Counted from the first letter of the stretch, positions 27,607-37,385 are shown. The stretch: 64,000 nt of DNA from Staphylococcus sp. MI 10-1553 (GCF_010365305.1 NZ_CP048279.1:1488001-1552000), one strand, 5' to 3'. The notes: generated by a model from the letters alone, not told the origin. Made by a program: numbers and translations.

Positions 27607-28740
27607 TTGGCAAAACGAGATTATTACGAAGTCCTTGGCGTGTCCAAGAGCGCGAGTAAAGATGAAATCAAAAAAGCCTACCGCAAATTATCGAAAAAAT
27701 ACCATCCAGATATTAATAAAGAAGAAGGTTCGGACGAGAAGTTTAAAGAAATCTCTGAAGCCTATGAAGTATTAAGTGACGAAAATAAACGTGCGCAATA
27801 CGATCAGTTTGGTCATAGTGGTCCTCAAGGTGGCTTTGGACAAGGGTTTGGTGGTCAAGACTTCTCTGGATTCGGTGGCGGCGGCTTTGAAGATATCTTT
27901 AGCCAGTTCTTTGGCGGTGCACAACGTCAACGTGATCCTAATGCGCCACGTCGAGGTGACGATCTTCAATACACAATGACTGTCACTTTTGATGAAGCTG
28001 TTTTCGGTACAAAGAAAGAAATTTCAATTCGAAAAGAAGTGACATGTCATACATGTGATGGCGAAGGTGCTAAACCAGGTACTAAAAAGAAAACATGTTC
28101 ATACTGTCATGGTGCAGGGCACGTTTCTGTCGAACAAAATACCATTTTAGGCCGTGTAAGAACTGAAAAAGTTTGTCCTGAATGTAATGGTACTGGAGAA
28201 GAATTTGAAGAGCCATGTCCAACATGTCACGGTAAAGGAACGGAGTTAAAAAATGTTAAACTTGAAGTGACAGTGCCTGAAGGTGTCGATAATGATCAAC
28301 AAATTCGTTTGGCAGGACAAGGTGGACCAGGTGAAAATGGTGGACCGGCTGGTGATCTTTTCGTTATTTTTCGTGTGCAACCATCTGATAAATTCACACG
28401 TGAAGGTGATGACATTTTATACAATCACAATATTAGCTTTGCACAAGCTGCATTAGGTGACGAAGTTAAAATTCCTACATTAAAAGGTCATGTCATGCTT
28501 ACAGTGCCTGAGGGAACACAAACAGGCAAACAATTTAGACTCAAAGGTAAAGGAATTAAAAATGTTCACGGTTATGGCTATGGTGATTTATTTGTTAATA
28601 TACGTGTTCAAACACCAACCAGCCTTAACGAGCGTCAACGTGAACTGTTAAAAGAATTTGCCGAAGTAAGTGGAGAAACAGTTAACGAACAACCTTCAAA
28701 TTTTAAAGATAAAGCACGTCGTTTTTTTAAAGGAGAATAA
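27607..28740 (+). CDS. dnaJ: chaperone protein DnaJ (Hsp40)
   Basis: This 377-residue co-chaperone delivers clients to DnaK and stimulates its ATPase. The J domain is residues 1-70 with HPD at 33-35. A Gly/Phe-rich region follows (about 75-110). Four CxxCxGxG zinc repeats follow ([34 protein letters not shown]), and then the C-terminal substrate domains. The start codon is TTG at 27607, preceded by AAAGGAGAG; the next ATG would remove the J domain. The stop is three bases ahead of prmA. Confidence 0.97.
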   Translation: MAKRDYYEVLGVSKSASKDEIKKAYRKLSKKYHPDINKEEGSDEKFKEISEAYEVLSDENKRAQYDQFGHSGPQGGFGQGFGGQDFSGFGGGGFEDIFSQFFGGAQRQRDPNAPRRGDDLQYTMTVTFDEAVFGTKKEISIRKEVTCHTCDGEGAKPGTKKKTCSYCHGAGHVSVEQNTILGRVRTEKVCPECNGTGEEFEEPCPTCHGKGTELKNVKLEVTVPEGVDNDQQIRLAGQGGPGENGGPAGDLFVIFRVQPSDKFTREGDDILYNHNISFAQAALGDEVKIPTLKGHVMLTVPEGTQTGKQFRLKGKGIKNVHGYGYGDLFVNIRVQTPTSLNERQRELLKEFAEVSGETVNEQPSNFKDKARRFFKGE

Positions 28741-28743
28741 CCT

Positions 28744-29676
28744 ATGAATTGGATTGAACTTTCAGTAACTGTTAACCAAGCAGCAGAATCTATCGCCACT
28801 GAAATTTTACAAGAAGCAGGTTCTAACGGTGTTGCGATTGAAGACTCAAGTGAGGTTTCTAAAATTCGAGAAGATCGTTTTGGTGAAATTTTTGAACTTA
28901 ATCCAGCTGACTATCCAGAGCAACATATGATTGTTAAAGCTTATTTTAATGATTTACAATTTGACGAAACTTTGAAAAACAGCATATTTGCACAACTTCA
29001 AGCTTCCCCCTTGATGGACCAAAATGTGTTGGCGATAGAAGAAAAGTTCATCCAAGAGTCTGATTGGGAAAACGAATGGAAAAATTACTTCCATCCATTT
29101 CAAGCATCTGAACGCTTTTTCATAGTGCCAAGTTGGGAATCTGTCGAGCGTGATGATACGCATCTCTATATTGAATTGGATCCAGGTATGGCCTTTGGTA
29201 CTGGGGATCATCCGACAACAAGTATGTGTCTCAAAGCGCTTGAGCAGATTGTCCAACCACATCATCGTGTCATTGATGTCGGTACAGGTTCTGGTATTTT
29301 AAGTATCGCTTCATATTTATTAGGTGCGCAATCGATTAAAGCGACGGACTTAGATGAAATGGCTGTCCAAGTTGCAAAAGAAAACTTTGAAAAAAATCAT
29401 TGTTTAGACGCGATTGAAACGGCAACAAGTAATTTACTGACAGAGGAAAAGGGTCAATATGATGTCGTCATTGCCAACATTTTAGTGCACATTATTGAAA
29501 AAATGGTTCAAGATGCATATGATCATTTAAATCCTGAAGGCTACTTTATCACTTCTGGTATTATTGAAGAGAAACGTGAATCGATTCAAACATTAATGGA
29601 AGAAACAGGGTTCACAATTAAGGAAGTTAAAAACGATGAAGGTTGGATTTGTATCATCGGTCAGAAGGTGAATTAA
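28744..29676 (+). CDS. prmA: ribosomal protein L11 methyltransferase
   Basis: This 310-residue enzyme trimethylates ribosomal protein L11 using SAM. An N-terminal recognition domain of about 100 residues is joined to the methyltransferase domain with [13 protein letters not shown] near residue 143, [12 protein letters not shown] near residue 177, and the NPPY-like NILV near residue 249. AAAGGAGAATAACC precedes the ATG. It follows dnaJ closely and is two bases ahead of rsmE, matching the conserved dnaJ-prmA-rsmE-mtaB order. Confidence 0.95.
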   Translation: MNWIELSVTVNQAAESIATEILQEAGSNGVAIEDSSEVSKIREDRFGEIFELNPADYPEQHMIVKAYFNDLQFDETLKNSIFAQLQASPLMDQNVLAIEEKFIQESDWENEWKNYFHPFQASERFFIVPSWESVERDDTHLYIELDPGMAFGTGDHPTTSMCLKALEQIVQPHHRVIDVGTGSGILSIASYLLGAQSIKATDLDEMAVQVAKENFEKNHCLDAIETATSNLLTEEKGQYDVVIANILVHIIEKMVQDAYDHLNPEGYFITSGIIEEKRESIQTLMEETGFTIKEVKNDEGWICIIGQKVN

Positions 29677-29677
29677 C

Positions 29678-30430
29678 ATGCAAAGATACTTTTTAAATGA
29701 AAACGCTGAACACTGTCAGCGTTTTTTTATCACTAATAGTAATGATATACATCATATTAAAAGTGTGATGAGACAAACTATTGGTGATGAACTCATTATG
29801 AACTTTTTAAATGCAGTCACGTATCGCTGTAAAATTATTGATATTGAAGCACAACGAATTACGATTGAAACTGTGGAACGTATAGAAATAGAAACAGAGC
29901 TCCCTTTGAATATCACAATTTGTAGCGGTTTAATTAAAGGTGATAAATACGAGTGGCTGCTACAAAAAGCGACTGAACTCGGAGCTACATCGTTTATCAC
30001 AACACAAATGGATCGTTCTGTCGTTAAACTGAATCAACAAAAAGCTGCCAAAAAGGTTGAACGTTGGCAAAAAATAGTGAAAGAAGCTGCTGAACAAAGT
30101 TATCGCCAAGTCGTTCCTCAAGTGAAATTTGTCTCGAATTTACACGAAATATATGATATGATAGGTCAATATGATTGTGTACTTATGGCATATGAAGTAG
30201 CTGCTAAACAAAATGAACGCGCTCTGTTTAAGCAACAATTACGTCAATTCAAACACGGGTCCCATGTGTTATTTTTATTCGGCCCGGAAGGTGGTTTTTC
30301 TGAGAGTGAAATCGCACTTTTTGAAGATGTTGCACAAAGCGTAGGGCTAGGACCTCGTATTTTACGTGCTGAAACGGCGCCACTTTATGCATTAAGTGCC
30401 ATAAGCTACGAAATAGAATTAATGGGGTGA
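29678..30430 (+). CDS. rsmE: 16S rRNA (uracil1498-N3)-methyltransferase
   Basis: This 250-residue SPOUT-family methyltransferase modifies U1498 of 16S rRNA. An N-terminal PUA-like domain (about 1-70) is followed by the trefoil-knot domain with LLQKATELGATSF near residue 91, LFGPEGGFSESE near residue 202 and the C-terminal LGPRILRAETAPLYALSAI. Family length is normal. It starts one base after the prmA stop and its own ribosome binding site (GAAGGTGAA) lies in prmA. Confidence 0.94.
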   Translation: MQRYFLNENAEHCQRFFITNSNDIHHIKSVMRQTIGDELIMNFLNAVTYRCKIIDIEAQRITIETVERIEIETELPLNITICSGLIKGDKYEWLLQKATELGATSFITTQMDRSVVKLNQQKAAKKVERWQKIVKEAAEQSYRQVVPQVKFVSNLHEIYDMIGQYDCVLMAYEVAAKQNERALFKQQLRQFKHGSHVLFLFGPEGGFSESEIALFEDVAQSVGLGPRILRAETAPLYALSAISYEIELMG

Positions 30431-30434
30431 ATCT

Positions 30435-31784
30435 ATGTCTACAGTTGCCTTTCATACATTAGGTTGTAAAGTAAACCATTATGAAACTGAAGCAATTTGG
30501 CAGTTATTTAAAGATGCAGAATATAACCGTGTAGATTTTGAACAAAACGCGGATGTATTCGTGATTAATACATGTACAGTAACAAATACGGGTGATAAAA
30601 AGAGTCGCCAAATCATTCGTCGTGCGATTCGACAAAATCCTGATGCGGTCATTTGTGTGACAGGGTGTTATGCACAAACGTCATCAGCTGAAATTATGGA
30701 AATTCCTGGTGTCGATATTGTTGTCGGTACGCAAGATCGCCATAAATTATTAAATTACATCGATACGTATCAAGACGAACGTCAACCGATTAACGGTGTA
30801 AGTAATATTATGAAAAACCGTACATACGAAGAGTTAGATGTGCCATATTTTACAGATCGAACACGTGCATCGCTTAAAATTCAAGAAGGATGCAACAACT
30901 TTTGTACGTTCTGTATTATTCCATGGGCACGTGGCTTAATGCGTTCAAGAGATCCACAAAAAGTCATTGAACAAGCGACACAGCTCGTTAACTCAGGGTA
31001 TAAAGAAATTGTGTTAACTGGTATTCATACTGGTGGCTACGGTCAAGACTTAAAAAACTACAACTTAGCACAATTATTAAGGGATTTAGAAACAGTAGAT
31101 GGCTTAGAACGTATTCGTATTTCTTCAATTGAAGCAAGCCAATTAACGGATGAAGTGATTGAAGTATTGCAACAGTCACAAAAAGTGGTTCGTCATTTAC
31201 ACATTCCACTTCAATCGGGCTCAGACAGTGTGCTCAAACGTATGCGCCGTAAATATTCAATGGCTCATTTTTCTGAGCGTATTCAAAAATTACACGTTGC
31301 GTTACCTGGTTTAGCCGTTACAAGTGATGTCATTGTTGGTTTCCCAGGTGAGACTGAAGCAGAATTTCAAGAAACGTATGATTTTATCGTTAATCATCAT
31401 TTTTCTGAATTACATGTCTTTCCATATTCACCACGAATTGGTACACCTGCAGCACGTATGGATGATCAAATTGATGAAGAAATCAAAAACGAACGTGTGC
31501 ATAAACTGATTGAATTGAGCAATCAACTTGCTAAAACATATGCATCAAAATTTGAAAATGATGTATTAGAAGTGATTCCTGAAGAAAAAGGTTCTCAAAC
31601 TGGCGTGCTTGTTGGCTATGCAGATAACTATATGAAAGTAGAATTTGTAGGTGACGAGTCACTTATTGGGCAAATTTGCAAAGTGAAAGTGTCACAAGCC
31701 GGTTATCCAATCAATCAAGGGACGTTGTTACGTGTCGTTGAACATGCGACAAATGCTTCAGAAAATGAAAAAGTTTTAAGTTAA
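30435..31784 (+). CDS. mtaB: tRNA t6A37 methylthiotransferase MtaB
   Basis: This 449-residue radical SAM methylthiotransferase converts t6A at tRNA position 37 to ms2t6A. The UPF0004 domain carries cysteines Cys11, Cys47 and Cys78 for the auxiliary cluster, and the radical SAM motif CNNFCTFC has Cys153, Cys157 and Cys160. A C-terminal TRAM domain (about 375-440) binds tRNA. The first residues MSTVAFHTLGCKVN fit MtaB rather than MiaB. It ends the transcription unit that begins with hrcA; rpsU follows under its own promoter. Confidence 0.95.
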   Translation: MSTVAFHTLGCKVNHYETEAIWQLFKDAEYNRVDFEQNADVFVINTCTVTNTGDKKSRQIIRRAIRQNPDAVICVTGCYAQTSSAEIMEIPGVDIVVGTQDRHKLLNYIDTYQDERQPINGVSNIMKNRTYEELDVPYFTDRTRASLKIQEGCNNFCTFCIIPWARGLMRSRDPQKVIEQATQLVNSGYKEIVLTGIHTGGYGQDLKNYNLAQLLRDLETVDGLERIRISSIEASQLTDEVIEVLQQSQKVVRHLHIPLQSGSDSVLKRMRRKYSMAHFSERIQKLHVALPGLAVTSDVIVGFPGETEAEFQETYDFIVNHHFSELHVFPYSPRIGTPAARMDDQIDEEIKNERVHKLIELSNQLAKTYASKFENDVLEVIPEEKGSQTGVLVGYADNYMKVEFVGDESLIGQICKVKVSQAGYPINQGTLLRVVEHATNASENEKVLS

Positions 31785-31890
31785 GCATATGATTCAACAT
31801 ACTACTCGAGTAAATTGACTACTTTTATTTACATTTTTTATTATCACGTAAAAAAGATTCATATTCTGTAAAAAAATGTAAATTTGAAGA

Positions 31891-31919
31891 TTGACCGAGA
31901 AAAAGATTTAATTTATACT
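31891..31919 (+). promoter_or_regulatory. SigA promoter for rpsU
   Basis: TTGACC (31891-31896) and TATACT (31914-31919) are separated by 17 bases. This gives a strong promoter with a leader of about 65 bases before rpsU. The 209-base gap from mtaB holds no other recognised feature. Confidence 0.75.
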
Positions 31920-31993
31920 ATTCATTACATGGTTACTTACTGTGTAAATGATGAATAAAAGTTTTTTTGATATTTGGAGGGAGGGAAATACAG

Positions 31994-32170
31994 ATGTCTA
32001 AAACAGTAGTCCGCAAAAACGAATCATTAGAAGATGCTTTACGTCGTTTTAAACGCTCAGTTTCAAAAAGCGGTACAATTCAAGAAGTTCGTAAACGCGA
32101 ATTCTATGAAAAACCAAGCGTAAAACGTAAAAAGAAATCTGAAGCTGCGCGTAAACGTAAATTCAGATAA
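31994..32170 (+). CDS. rpsU: 30S ribosomal protein S21
   Basis: This 58-residue, very basic protein is S21, which sits near the anti-Shine-Dalgarno end of 16S rRNA. It starts [20 protein letters not shown] and ends in an Arg/Lys-rich tail. The ATG at 31994 follows a long purine-rich site GGAGGGAGGGAAATACAG; a longer in-frame start at 31967 would place the ribosome binding site inside the coding region. It is flanked by its own promoter and a perfect terminator, so it is a single-gene unit. Confidence 0.96.
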
Positions 32171-32214
32171 TCATTCATTGTGTTGAACTCCCTCAACATT
32201 CAAATGATGATATA

Positions 32215-32254
32215 AAAGAACGCTTACTCGCGATTGAGTAAGCGTTCTTTCTAA
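32215..32254 (+). terminator. terminator after rpsU
   Basis: AAAGAACGCTTACTC (32215-32229) and GAGTAAGCGTTCTTT (32236-32250) form a perfect 15-base-pair stem with a six-base loop. The rest of the gap 32255-32515 is very AT-rich. It holds only a -10-like TATACT at 32482-32487 that probably serves nfeD. Confidence 0.85.
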
Positions 32255-32481
32255 ATATGACTCTCTTATTACTATTCCTATTTCAAACTTTTAATTCCCT
32301 GAAACGTTATTACTGTCTTTTAACTAAAACTATACAACTCATATTTTCTGTGTGTTCTGCGTTACTATCAATCATTTTTCCATACAATAGAAAATCGTAA
32401 TAACAATTTAAATTAAAATCAATAAAGTCAAAAACTTTTAATAAATTTTTGATAACACTACATGATTCAACATTTTTCATG

Positions 32482-32487
32482 TATACT
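32482..32487 (+). promoter_or_regulatory. -10 candidate for nfeD-floA
   Basis: TATACT lies 34 bases ahead of the proposed nfeD start and 20 bases before the ribosome binding site GAGGTG. There is no convincing -35 at 16-18 bases, so the call is tentative. Confidence 0.35.
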
Positions 32488-32515
32488 ACAAGGAAGAGAG
32501 TGAGGTGTGTGACAT

Positions 32516-33214
32516 ATTAATTATCTCATACATATAAACCCAATCATCGGGAAAATTATTGGATCAAATGTTTTTCGTCAACTTGTAGAATGGTTAACTT
32601 CCCAAACGATTTCGCTAATTTTAACATGTATTGTCTTTCTTGGTTTTTTATATCAACTCTATTCTCGAAAGATTAATTTTGGCGGTATCATCGCATTATT
32701 CGCTTTATTAACAATCTTTTTAGGTTTCGTCATTCAAGGTAGTTTAACGATTGTTACAATAATGTTATTCGTCATTGGTGTGATTTTAGTCATTATCGAA
32801 TTATTCGTATTCGGTGCAGTGTTGGGGATGATTGGTATGATTCTCATCATCATCAGTTTTATTACACTTGGAAATGACTTATCAATGATGTTATTCAATG
32901 TCGTATTCGCATTAATTTTGACATTAATCGAGTGGGTGATTTTAGTGAAATTCTTTAAAAAGAGTATAGCGATATTTGACAAAGTTGTATTAAAAGATTC
33001 AACGAGTAAAGAATCTGGCTATACATCTCATAATGACCGCTCTCATTTCGTCGGTGAAACTGCAGTAACCTATACTGATTTACGTCCTTCAGGCATTATC
33101 ATTTTGAACAATCAGCGTATTGATGCTGTTTCTGAAGGGTCATACATTAGTAAAGACACTGAAGTTACAATTATTGAAGTTGAGGGCACACGTGTTGTCG
33201 TAAGAGAAATTTAA
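32516..33214 (+). CDS. NfeD family membrane protein with an apparent ATT start
   Basis: This is a 232-residue NfeD/YqeZ-type protein, which partners flotillin-like FloA in membrane microdomains. The N-terminal half has several hydrophobic helices and the C-terminal half is an OB-fold (ETAVTYTDLRPSGIIILN, ending VVVREI). The conserved reading frame (NYLIHINPIIGKIIG, then LVEWLTSQTISLIL) extends far upstream of the first ATG at 32762, but no ATG, GTG or TTG occurs in frame back to the stop at 32510. ATT at 32516, eight bases after GAGGTG (32502-32507), is the best start. Starting at 32762 would leave 150 residues and remove the first helices. No frameshift is apparent. Confidence 0.8.
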   Translation: MNYLIHINPIIGKIIGSNVFRQLVEWLTSQTISLILTCIVFLGFLYQLYSRKINFGGIIALFALLTIFLGFVIQGSLTIVTIMLFVIGVILVIIELFVFGAVLGMIGMILIIISFITLGNDLSMMLFNVVFALILTLIEWVILVKFFKKSIAIFDKVVLKDSTSKESGYTSHNDRSHFVGETAVTYTDLRPSGIIILNNQRIDAVSEGSYISKDTEVTIIEVEGTRVVVREI

Positions 33215-33232
33215 ATATAAGGAGCGAATGTA

Positions 33233-34228
33233 ATGTTAACAAGTGGATTAATTACTTTCATCGTCATTGCCGTATTAATTATTGTTGCTTTATTGATTTT
33301 ATTTTCGTTTGTCCCAGTCGGCTTATGGATTTCTGCATTAGCTGCTGGTGTAAAAGTAGGAATTGGTACATTAGTAGGGATGCGTTTACGTCGTGTTTCA
33401 CCGCGTAAAGTCATTGGCCCACTAATTAAAGCGCATAAAGCAGGTTTACATTTAACAACAAACCAACTTGAGTCTCATTATTTAGCAGGCGGGAATGTGG
33501 ACCGTGTTGTTGATGCGAATATCGCGGCGCAACGTGCGGATATTAATTTACCATTCGAACGTGGTGCGGCTATCGATTTAGCAGGTCGTGACGTATTAGA
33601 AGCTGTACAAATGTCAGTAAACCCTAAAGTGATCGAAACACCATTTATTGCGGGTGTTGCGATGAACGGGATTGAAGTAAAGGCAAAAGCACGTATTACT
33701 GTACGTGCAAACATTTCACGCTTAGTCGGTGGTGCTGGTGAAGATACGATTATTGCCCGTGTGGGTGAAGGGATTGTCTCAACAATTGGTTCTAGTGAAC
33801 ACCACACACAAGTTTTAGAAAACCCTGATAACATTTCTAAAACCGTTTTAAGTAAAGGTTTAGATTCAGGAACAGCCTTTGAAATTTTATCTATTGATAT
33901 TGCTGACGTAGATATTAGTAAAAACATTGGTGCCGATTTACAAACTGAACAAGCCATTGCAGATAAAAACATTGCACAAGCGAAAGCGGAAGAGCGTCGT
34001 GCGATGGCTGTTGCGCAAGAGCAAGAAATGAAAGCGCGTGTACAAGAAATGCATGCGAAAGTAGTCGAAGCTGAGGCACAAGTACCACTCGCTTTAGCAG
34101 AAGCATTACGTTCTGGTAATATCGGTGTGAAAGATTATTATAATCTGAAAAATATTGAAGCAGATACAGGGATGAGAGAAGCAATTAATAAAAGCACTCA
34201 AAACAACAACTCAACACCTGAACAGTAA
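33233..34228 (+). CDS. floA: flotillin-like protein FloA
   Basis: This 331-residue protein is a bacterial flotillin that scaffolds functional membrane microdomains. An N-terminal membrane hairpin spans about residues 5-45, followed by a SPFH-like domain ([20 protein letters not shown] near residue 138). A long Ala/Glu-rich coiled coil (about 240-300, [20 protein letters not shown]) then leads to a C-terminal tail ending [16 protein letters not shown] precedes the ATG. It lies 18 bases after nfeD and 13 bases before a coiled-coil hypothetical, so the three are probably co-expressed. Confidence 0.96.
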   Translation: MLTSGLITFIVIAVLIIVALLILFSFVPVGLWISALAAGVKVGIGTLVGMRLRRVSPRKVIGPLIKAHKAGLHLTTNQLESHYLAGGNVDRVVDANIAAQRADINLPFERGAAIDLAGRDVLEAVQMSVNPKVIETPFIAGVAMNGIEVKAKARITVRANISRLVGGAGEDTIIARVGEGIVSTIGSSEHHTQVLENPDNISKTVLSKGLDSGTAFEILSIDIADVDISKNIGADLQTEQAIADKNIAQAKAEERRAMAVAQEQEMKARVQEMHAKVVEAEAQVPLALAEALRSGNIGVKDYYNLKNIEADTGMREAINKSTQNNNSTPEQ

Positions 34229-34241
34229 TTGAGGTGATTAG

Positions 34242-34856
34242 ATGAGCATTGGAACGATTATATTTATTATCACCATTGCCATTTCTTTATTTAGTGCAGT
34301 TAGTGATAAAAGTCATGAGAAACGCCAAAAACAAAAAAAACCTCAAAATACCAAAAAGGAAACAACACCTCAAAAAAGTGGTGGTTTCCTAGAGAAAATG
34401 CAACAAAAGCTTGAAGAGTTTGAACAAGAACTTTCAGATTTTGATGAACCAACCGAACCGTCTGAACCACAGCCAACACAACAACCGAAACGTGAAAAGA
34501 TGGTAAGACCTCAACCTACTCAATACGAAAAACAAGCTGAATCGACAAATTCAAAAACGCAAGAAAAACAAGAGCAGGCTACAGAAATGCAACAGATGTT
34601 GAATCAACATATGCATGAACTCGATAAACAACTTGATAAAGAAAGACAAAAGCGAATTGCACACATTGAAAGACGCGCCAAAAATATCATTCAAGATAGC
34701 TATTTATCGAATCGTACAAAGCAATTCAAATTGAAAAAATTGTTGGAAGAAAACAATACAACCGCTATCCAACAAGGCGATTTAACATTTTCCAATAATG
34801 AGGTCGTGAATGGGCTCATTTGGTCAGAAGTTTTAAACCGACCAAAGCAGTTATAA
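34242..34856 (+). CDS. membrane-anchored coiled-coil protein of unknown function in the floA operon
   Basis: This 204-residue protein is not recognised as a member of a characterised family. It has one N-terminal hydrophobic segment (about residues 3-19). A Lys/Gln-rich stretch with PxxP-like repeats (EPTEPSEPQPTQQP near residue 70) follows, then a highly charged Gln/Glu/Lys region predicted to be coiled coil (about 100-170). The C-terminal 50 residues look more compact (FKLKKLLEENNTTAIQQGDL). The layout suggests a membrane-tethered scaffold or tether. The position 13 bases after floA with GAGGTGATTAG upstream points to a role with flotillin domains, which is inference only. Confidence 0.75.
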   Translation: MSIGTIIFIITIAISLFSAVSDKSHEKRQKQKKPQNTKKETTPQKSGGFLEKMQQKLEEFEQELSDFDEPTEPSEPQPTQQPKREKMVRPQPTQYEKQAESTNSKTQEKQEQATEMQQMLNQHMHELDKQLDKERQKRIAHIERRAKNIIQDSYLSNRTKQFKLKKLLEENNTTAIQQGDLTFSNNEVVNGLIWSEVLNRPKQL

Positions 34857-34869
34857 AACTCTCTTAAGA

Positions 34870-34923
34870 TGAGACAAGAGATGATTTCAGTAGAGAAGCT
34901 GAGATTGTCGCTTGTCTCATTTG
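34870..34923 (+). terminator. terminator after the nfeD-floA operon
   Basis: TGAGACAAG (34870-34878) pairs with CTTGTCTCA (34911-34919), followed by TTTGTTTTG. The 32-base loop has additional weak pairing. The rest of the 349-base gap to phoH holds the phoH promoter and nothing else I can name. Confidence 0.6.
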
Positions 34924-35107
34924 TTTTGCTCTTTTAATGTCGAGACCGAGTAGTAACATTTGAACGGAAACCGTATCGCTTCACGGAAAAATGCACATAG
35001 CCATTCTATCTTTAAAATGTTAAAATAGATGCTCTATAAAAACGCTAAAAAGTTGTATTTCAACACTTGAATTGAATGTGATTGACAAGTAACAAATGGC
35101 GTAAACG

Positions 35108-35116
35108 TGCTATAAT
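35108..35116 (+). promoter_or_regulatory. extended -10 promoter for the phoH operon
   Basis: TGCTATAAT at 35108-35116 is a perfect extended -10. A consensus -35 TTGACA at 35082-35087 is present but 23 bases away, too far for standard spacing. The predicted leader is about 85 bases long and contains no recognised riboswitch. Confidence 0.6.
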
Positions 35117-35205
35117 AAGTGTGTAGCAATCGCAAAATATGAATAGTATCACACATTACAATTTGATACATTGATAATAAACAATATGAGCAAAGGAGTT
35201 ACTTT

Positions 35206-36150
35206 ATGCCTGAATTGATTCAGATCGACGACATCAACCAAGCACAAGCTTTATTAGGAAACAATGATGAACACATTCAACTTATTGAAGAAGCATTTGA
35301 TGTTGTCATTCATGCCAGAGGACAAGAAGTTGCAGTTAAGGGCGAAAGAGTCAATGCTGTAACCGAAGCTGAATCTGTGCTAATCAACTTATTAAAAGTC
35401 ATCGAGCAAGGTGCATCCATCACTGTTAAGGATGTACAAGCTGCAATTAAAATGGCTAAAAATGGACAAATTGAGCATCTCATTGATTTATATGAAGAGG
35501 AGATTACTAAAGATGCATTCGGTAAAACGATTCGAGCTAAAACGATGGGACAACGGATGTATATCCATGCGATGAAAAATAACGATTTAGTGTTCGGTAT
35601 TGGGCCTGCGGGTACAGGTAAAACATTTTTAGCAGTTGTTTTTGCTGCTAAAGCTTTGCGTGCTGGACAAGTGAAACGCCTCGTCTTGACACGTCCAGCT
35701 GTAGAGGCGGGAGAATCACTTGGCTTTTTACCAGGTGACTTAAAAGAAAAGGTTGATCCTTATTTACGTCCACTATACGATGGTTTAAATACAGTTTTAG
35801 GGACTGAACAAACGGCACGACTCATTGAACGTGGCGTAATTGAAATCGCACCTCTTGCTTACATGCGTGGTAGAACTTTAGATGATGCGTTTGTCATTTT
35901 AGACGAAGCGCAAAATACGACACATGCACAGATGAAAATGTTTTTAACGCGACTGGGGTTCGGTTCAAAAATGGTTGTCACTGGAGATAAAACACAAATC
36001 GATTTACCTCGTGGTGTTAAAAGTGGTCTGATTGAAGCTGAACAACGATTGAAAAATATTAAAGGGCTCGCTATTCAACATTTATACCAAGCTGATGTGG
36101 TCCGCCATCCGTTAGTAGGTCAAATCATCAGTAGATATGAGGAGGACTAA
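35206..36150 (+). CDS. phoH: PhoH family ATPase
   Basis: This 314-residue protein is a PhoH-like P-loop ATPase related to the helicase core. Walker A GPAGTGKT is at residues 133-140 and Walker B ILDEAQN near residue 232, with VVTGDKTQIDLPRG near residue 260. An N-terminal KH-like segment of about 100 residues precedes the ATPase domain. PhoH proteins next to ybeY are thought to act in RNA metabolism; the exact substrate is not known. AAAGGAGTTAC precedes the ATG. It is the first gene of the phoH-ybeY-dgkA-cdd-era-recO operon. Confidence 0.94.
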   Translation: MPELIQIDDINQAQALLGNNDEHIQLIEEAFDVVIHARGQEVAVKGERVNAVTEAESVLINLLKVIEQGASITVKDVQAAIKMAKNGQIEHLIDLYEEEITKDAFGKTIRAKTMGQRMYIHAMKNNDLVFGIGPAGTGKTFLAVVFAAKALRAGQVKRLVLTRPAVEAGESLGFLPGDLKEKVDPYLRPLYDGLNTVLGTEQTARLIERGVIEIAPLAYMRGRTLDDAFVILDEAQNTTHAQMKMFLTRLGFGSKMVVTGDKTQIDLPRGVKSGLIEAEQRLKNIKGLAIQHLYQADVVRHPLVGQIISRYEED

Positions 36151-36153
36151 TTG

Positions 36154-36615
36154 ATGTTTACAATTGATTTTAGTGATCATACCGACCAAGTGAAAGATGA
36201 CTGGTACACACAGATTCGAGATGTGTTAGAATTCGCTAAAAATGAAGAGGGCATTGAAGAAGACGCCGAACTTTCTGTCACTTTTGTAGATAAAGCTGAA
36301 ATTCAAGAGATAAATCGTGATTACCGTCAAAAAGATAAAGTCACAGATGTCATTTCATTTGCATTTGAAGAAGATGAAGACATTTTTGAAGGAATGGATG
36401 TGCCACGCGTGCTAGGAGACATTATTATTTGTACGGATATCGCAGCAGAACAGGCACAACAATACGGACATTCTTTTGAACGTGAACTCGGCTTTTTAGC
36501 ACTACATGGCTTTTTACATTTACTGGGCTATGATCATATGACAGAAGAGGACGAAAAGGTCATGTTTGGGCGTCAAAAAGACATTTTAAATCGATTTGGA
36601 TTGACGAGAGACTAA
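36154..36615 (+). CDS. ybeY: endoribonuclease YbeY
   Basis: This 153-residue metal-dependent endoribonuclease matures the 3' end of 16S rRNA and takes part in ribosome quality control. The zinc site [11 protein letters not shown] has His118, His122 and His128, and [12 protein letters not shown] near residue 63 is the other family signature. The ATG at 36154 is chosen over the TTG at 36151 because GGAGGA lies eight bases upstream and homologues start [10 protein letters not shown]. Its TAA shares one base with the dgkA ATG. Confidence 0.96.
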   Translation: MFTIDFSDHTDQVKDDWYTQIRDVLEFAKNEEGIEEDAELSVTFVDKAEIQEINRDYRQKDKVTDVISFAFEEDEDIFEGMDVPRVLGDIIICTDIAAEQAQQYGHSFERELGFLALHGFLHLLGYDHMTEEDEKVMFGRQKDILNRFGLTRD

Positions 36616-36962
36616 TGTTAAATCGTTTTAAATATGCCTTTCAAGGTTGCCGAACCATATTAACAAAAGATCGAAACTTTTTGTACCACCTTATGACGGC
36701 ACTCTTGATATTCATTTTAGGATGGACACTGTCATTAAGTACGATAGAATGGCTCTTCATCATTTTAGCGATATTTCTTGTCATTATTACGGAAGCCATC
36801 AATACTGCAATAGAATATGTGGTTGATTTGGCGACACAAGATTTTCACGTTTTTGCGAAACATGCAAAAGATGTGGCAGCATTTAGTGTCTTACTTGCAT
36901 CACTCTTTGCATTCATTGTAGGATGTATCATTTTTATACCGAAATTCGTTTCATTTTTATAA
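36615..36962 (+). CDS. dgkA: diacylglycerol kinase family protein, likely undecaprenol kinase
   Basis: This 115-residue protein is a small trimeric membrane kinase of the DgkA family. It has three hydrophobic helices (about residues 28-45, 48-65 and 90-113) and the active-site signature EAINTAIEYVVD near residues 60-71. In Gram-positive bacteria this form phosphorylates undecaprenol rather than diacylglycerol, feeding the lipid carrier for wall synthesis. It overlaps the ybeY stop by one base. cdd follows after 15 bases. Confidence 0.92.
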   Translation: MLNRFKYAFQGCRTILTKDRNFLYHLMTALLIFILGWTLSLSTIEWLFIILAIFLVIITEAINTAIEYVVDLATQDFHVFAKHAKDVAAFSVLLASLFAFIVGCIIFIPKFVSFL

Positions 36963-36977
36963 GAGGAGAAGATAAAC

Positions 36978-37385
36978 ATGGGCTATACAGATAAACACTA
37001 CACAGAGGTTAGAAAAGCACAACAAAAAGCTTATGCACCATACAGTCAATTTAAAGTTGGCGCATACTTAGTCACTAAAGATGGACAAACATTCCATGGC
37101 GTTAACGTTGAAAATGCAGCTTATCCATCATCAATTTGTGCAGAACGTTCCGCATTAGTGGCTGCGATTTCACAAGGCTACAAACCGGGAGATTTTGAAT
37201 CGCTCACCATTACAGTAGATAGTCCAGAACTTGCATCGCCATGTGGACCTTGTCGTCAAGTGATTAAAGAACTTTGTGATGACGATATGCCAGTATATAT
37301 GACAAATCAAACGGGTGAAATGCGTGAAGCAACAGTAGCCGGACTATTACCTTATGGATTTTCAGGAAAGGATTTAAATATATGA
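36978..37385 (+). CDS. cdd: cytidine deaminase
   Basis: This 135-residue zinc enzyme deaminates cytidine and deoxycytidine to uridine forms in salvage. The active site is CAERSAL with Cys54 and Glu56, and SPCGPCRQ with Cys89 and Cys92. The substrate segment [12 protein letters not shown] near residue 25 is typical of the tetrameric class. AGAGGAG precedes the ATG. The final bases ATATGA give a four-base overlap with era. Confidence 0.96.
   Translation: MGYTDKHYTEVRKAQQKAYAPYSQFKVGAYLVTKDGQTFHGVNVENAAYPSSICAERSALVAAISQGYKPGDFESLTITVDSPELASPCGPCRQVIKELCDDDMPVYMTNQTGEMREATVAGLLPYGFSGKDLNI

Noticed and set aside
33478..33972. A 164-codon minus-strand frame opposite floA
   Set aside because: Low-complexity translation typical of the antisense of a coding region; floA is clearly real on the plus strand.
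35082..35087. Perfect TTGACA ahead of phoH as a -35 box
   Set aside because: It is 23 bases from the -10 box, outside the working range; the extended -10 element explains the promoter better.
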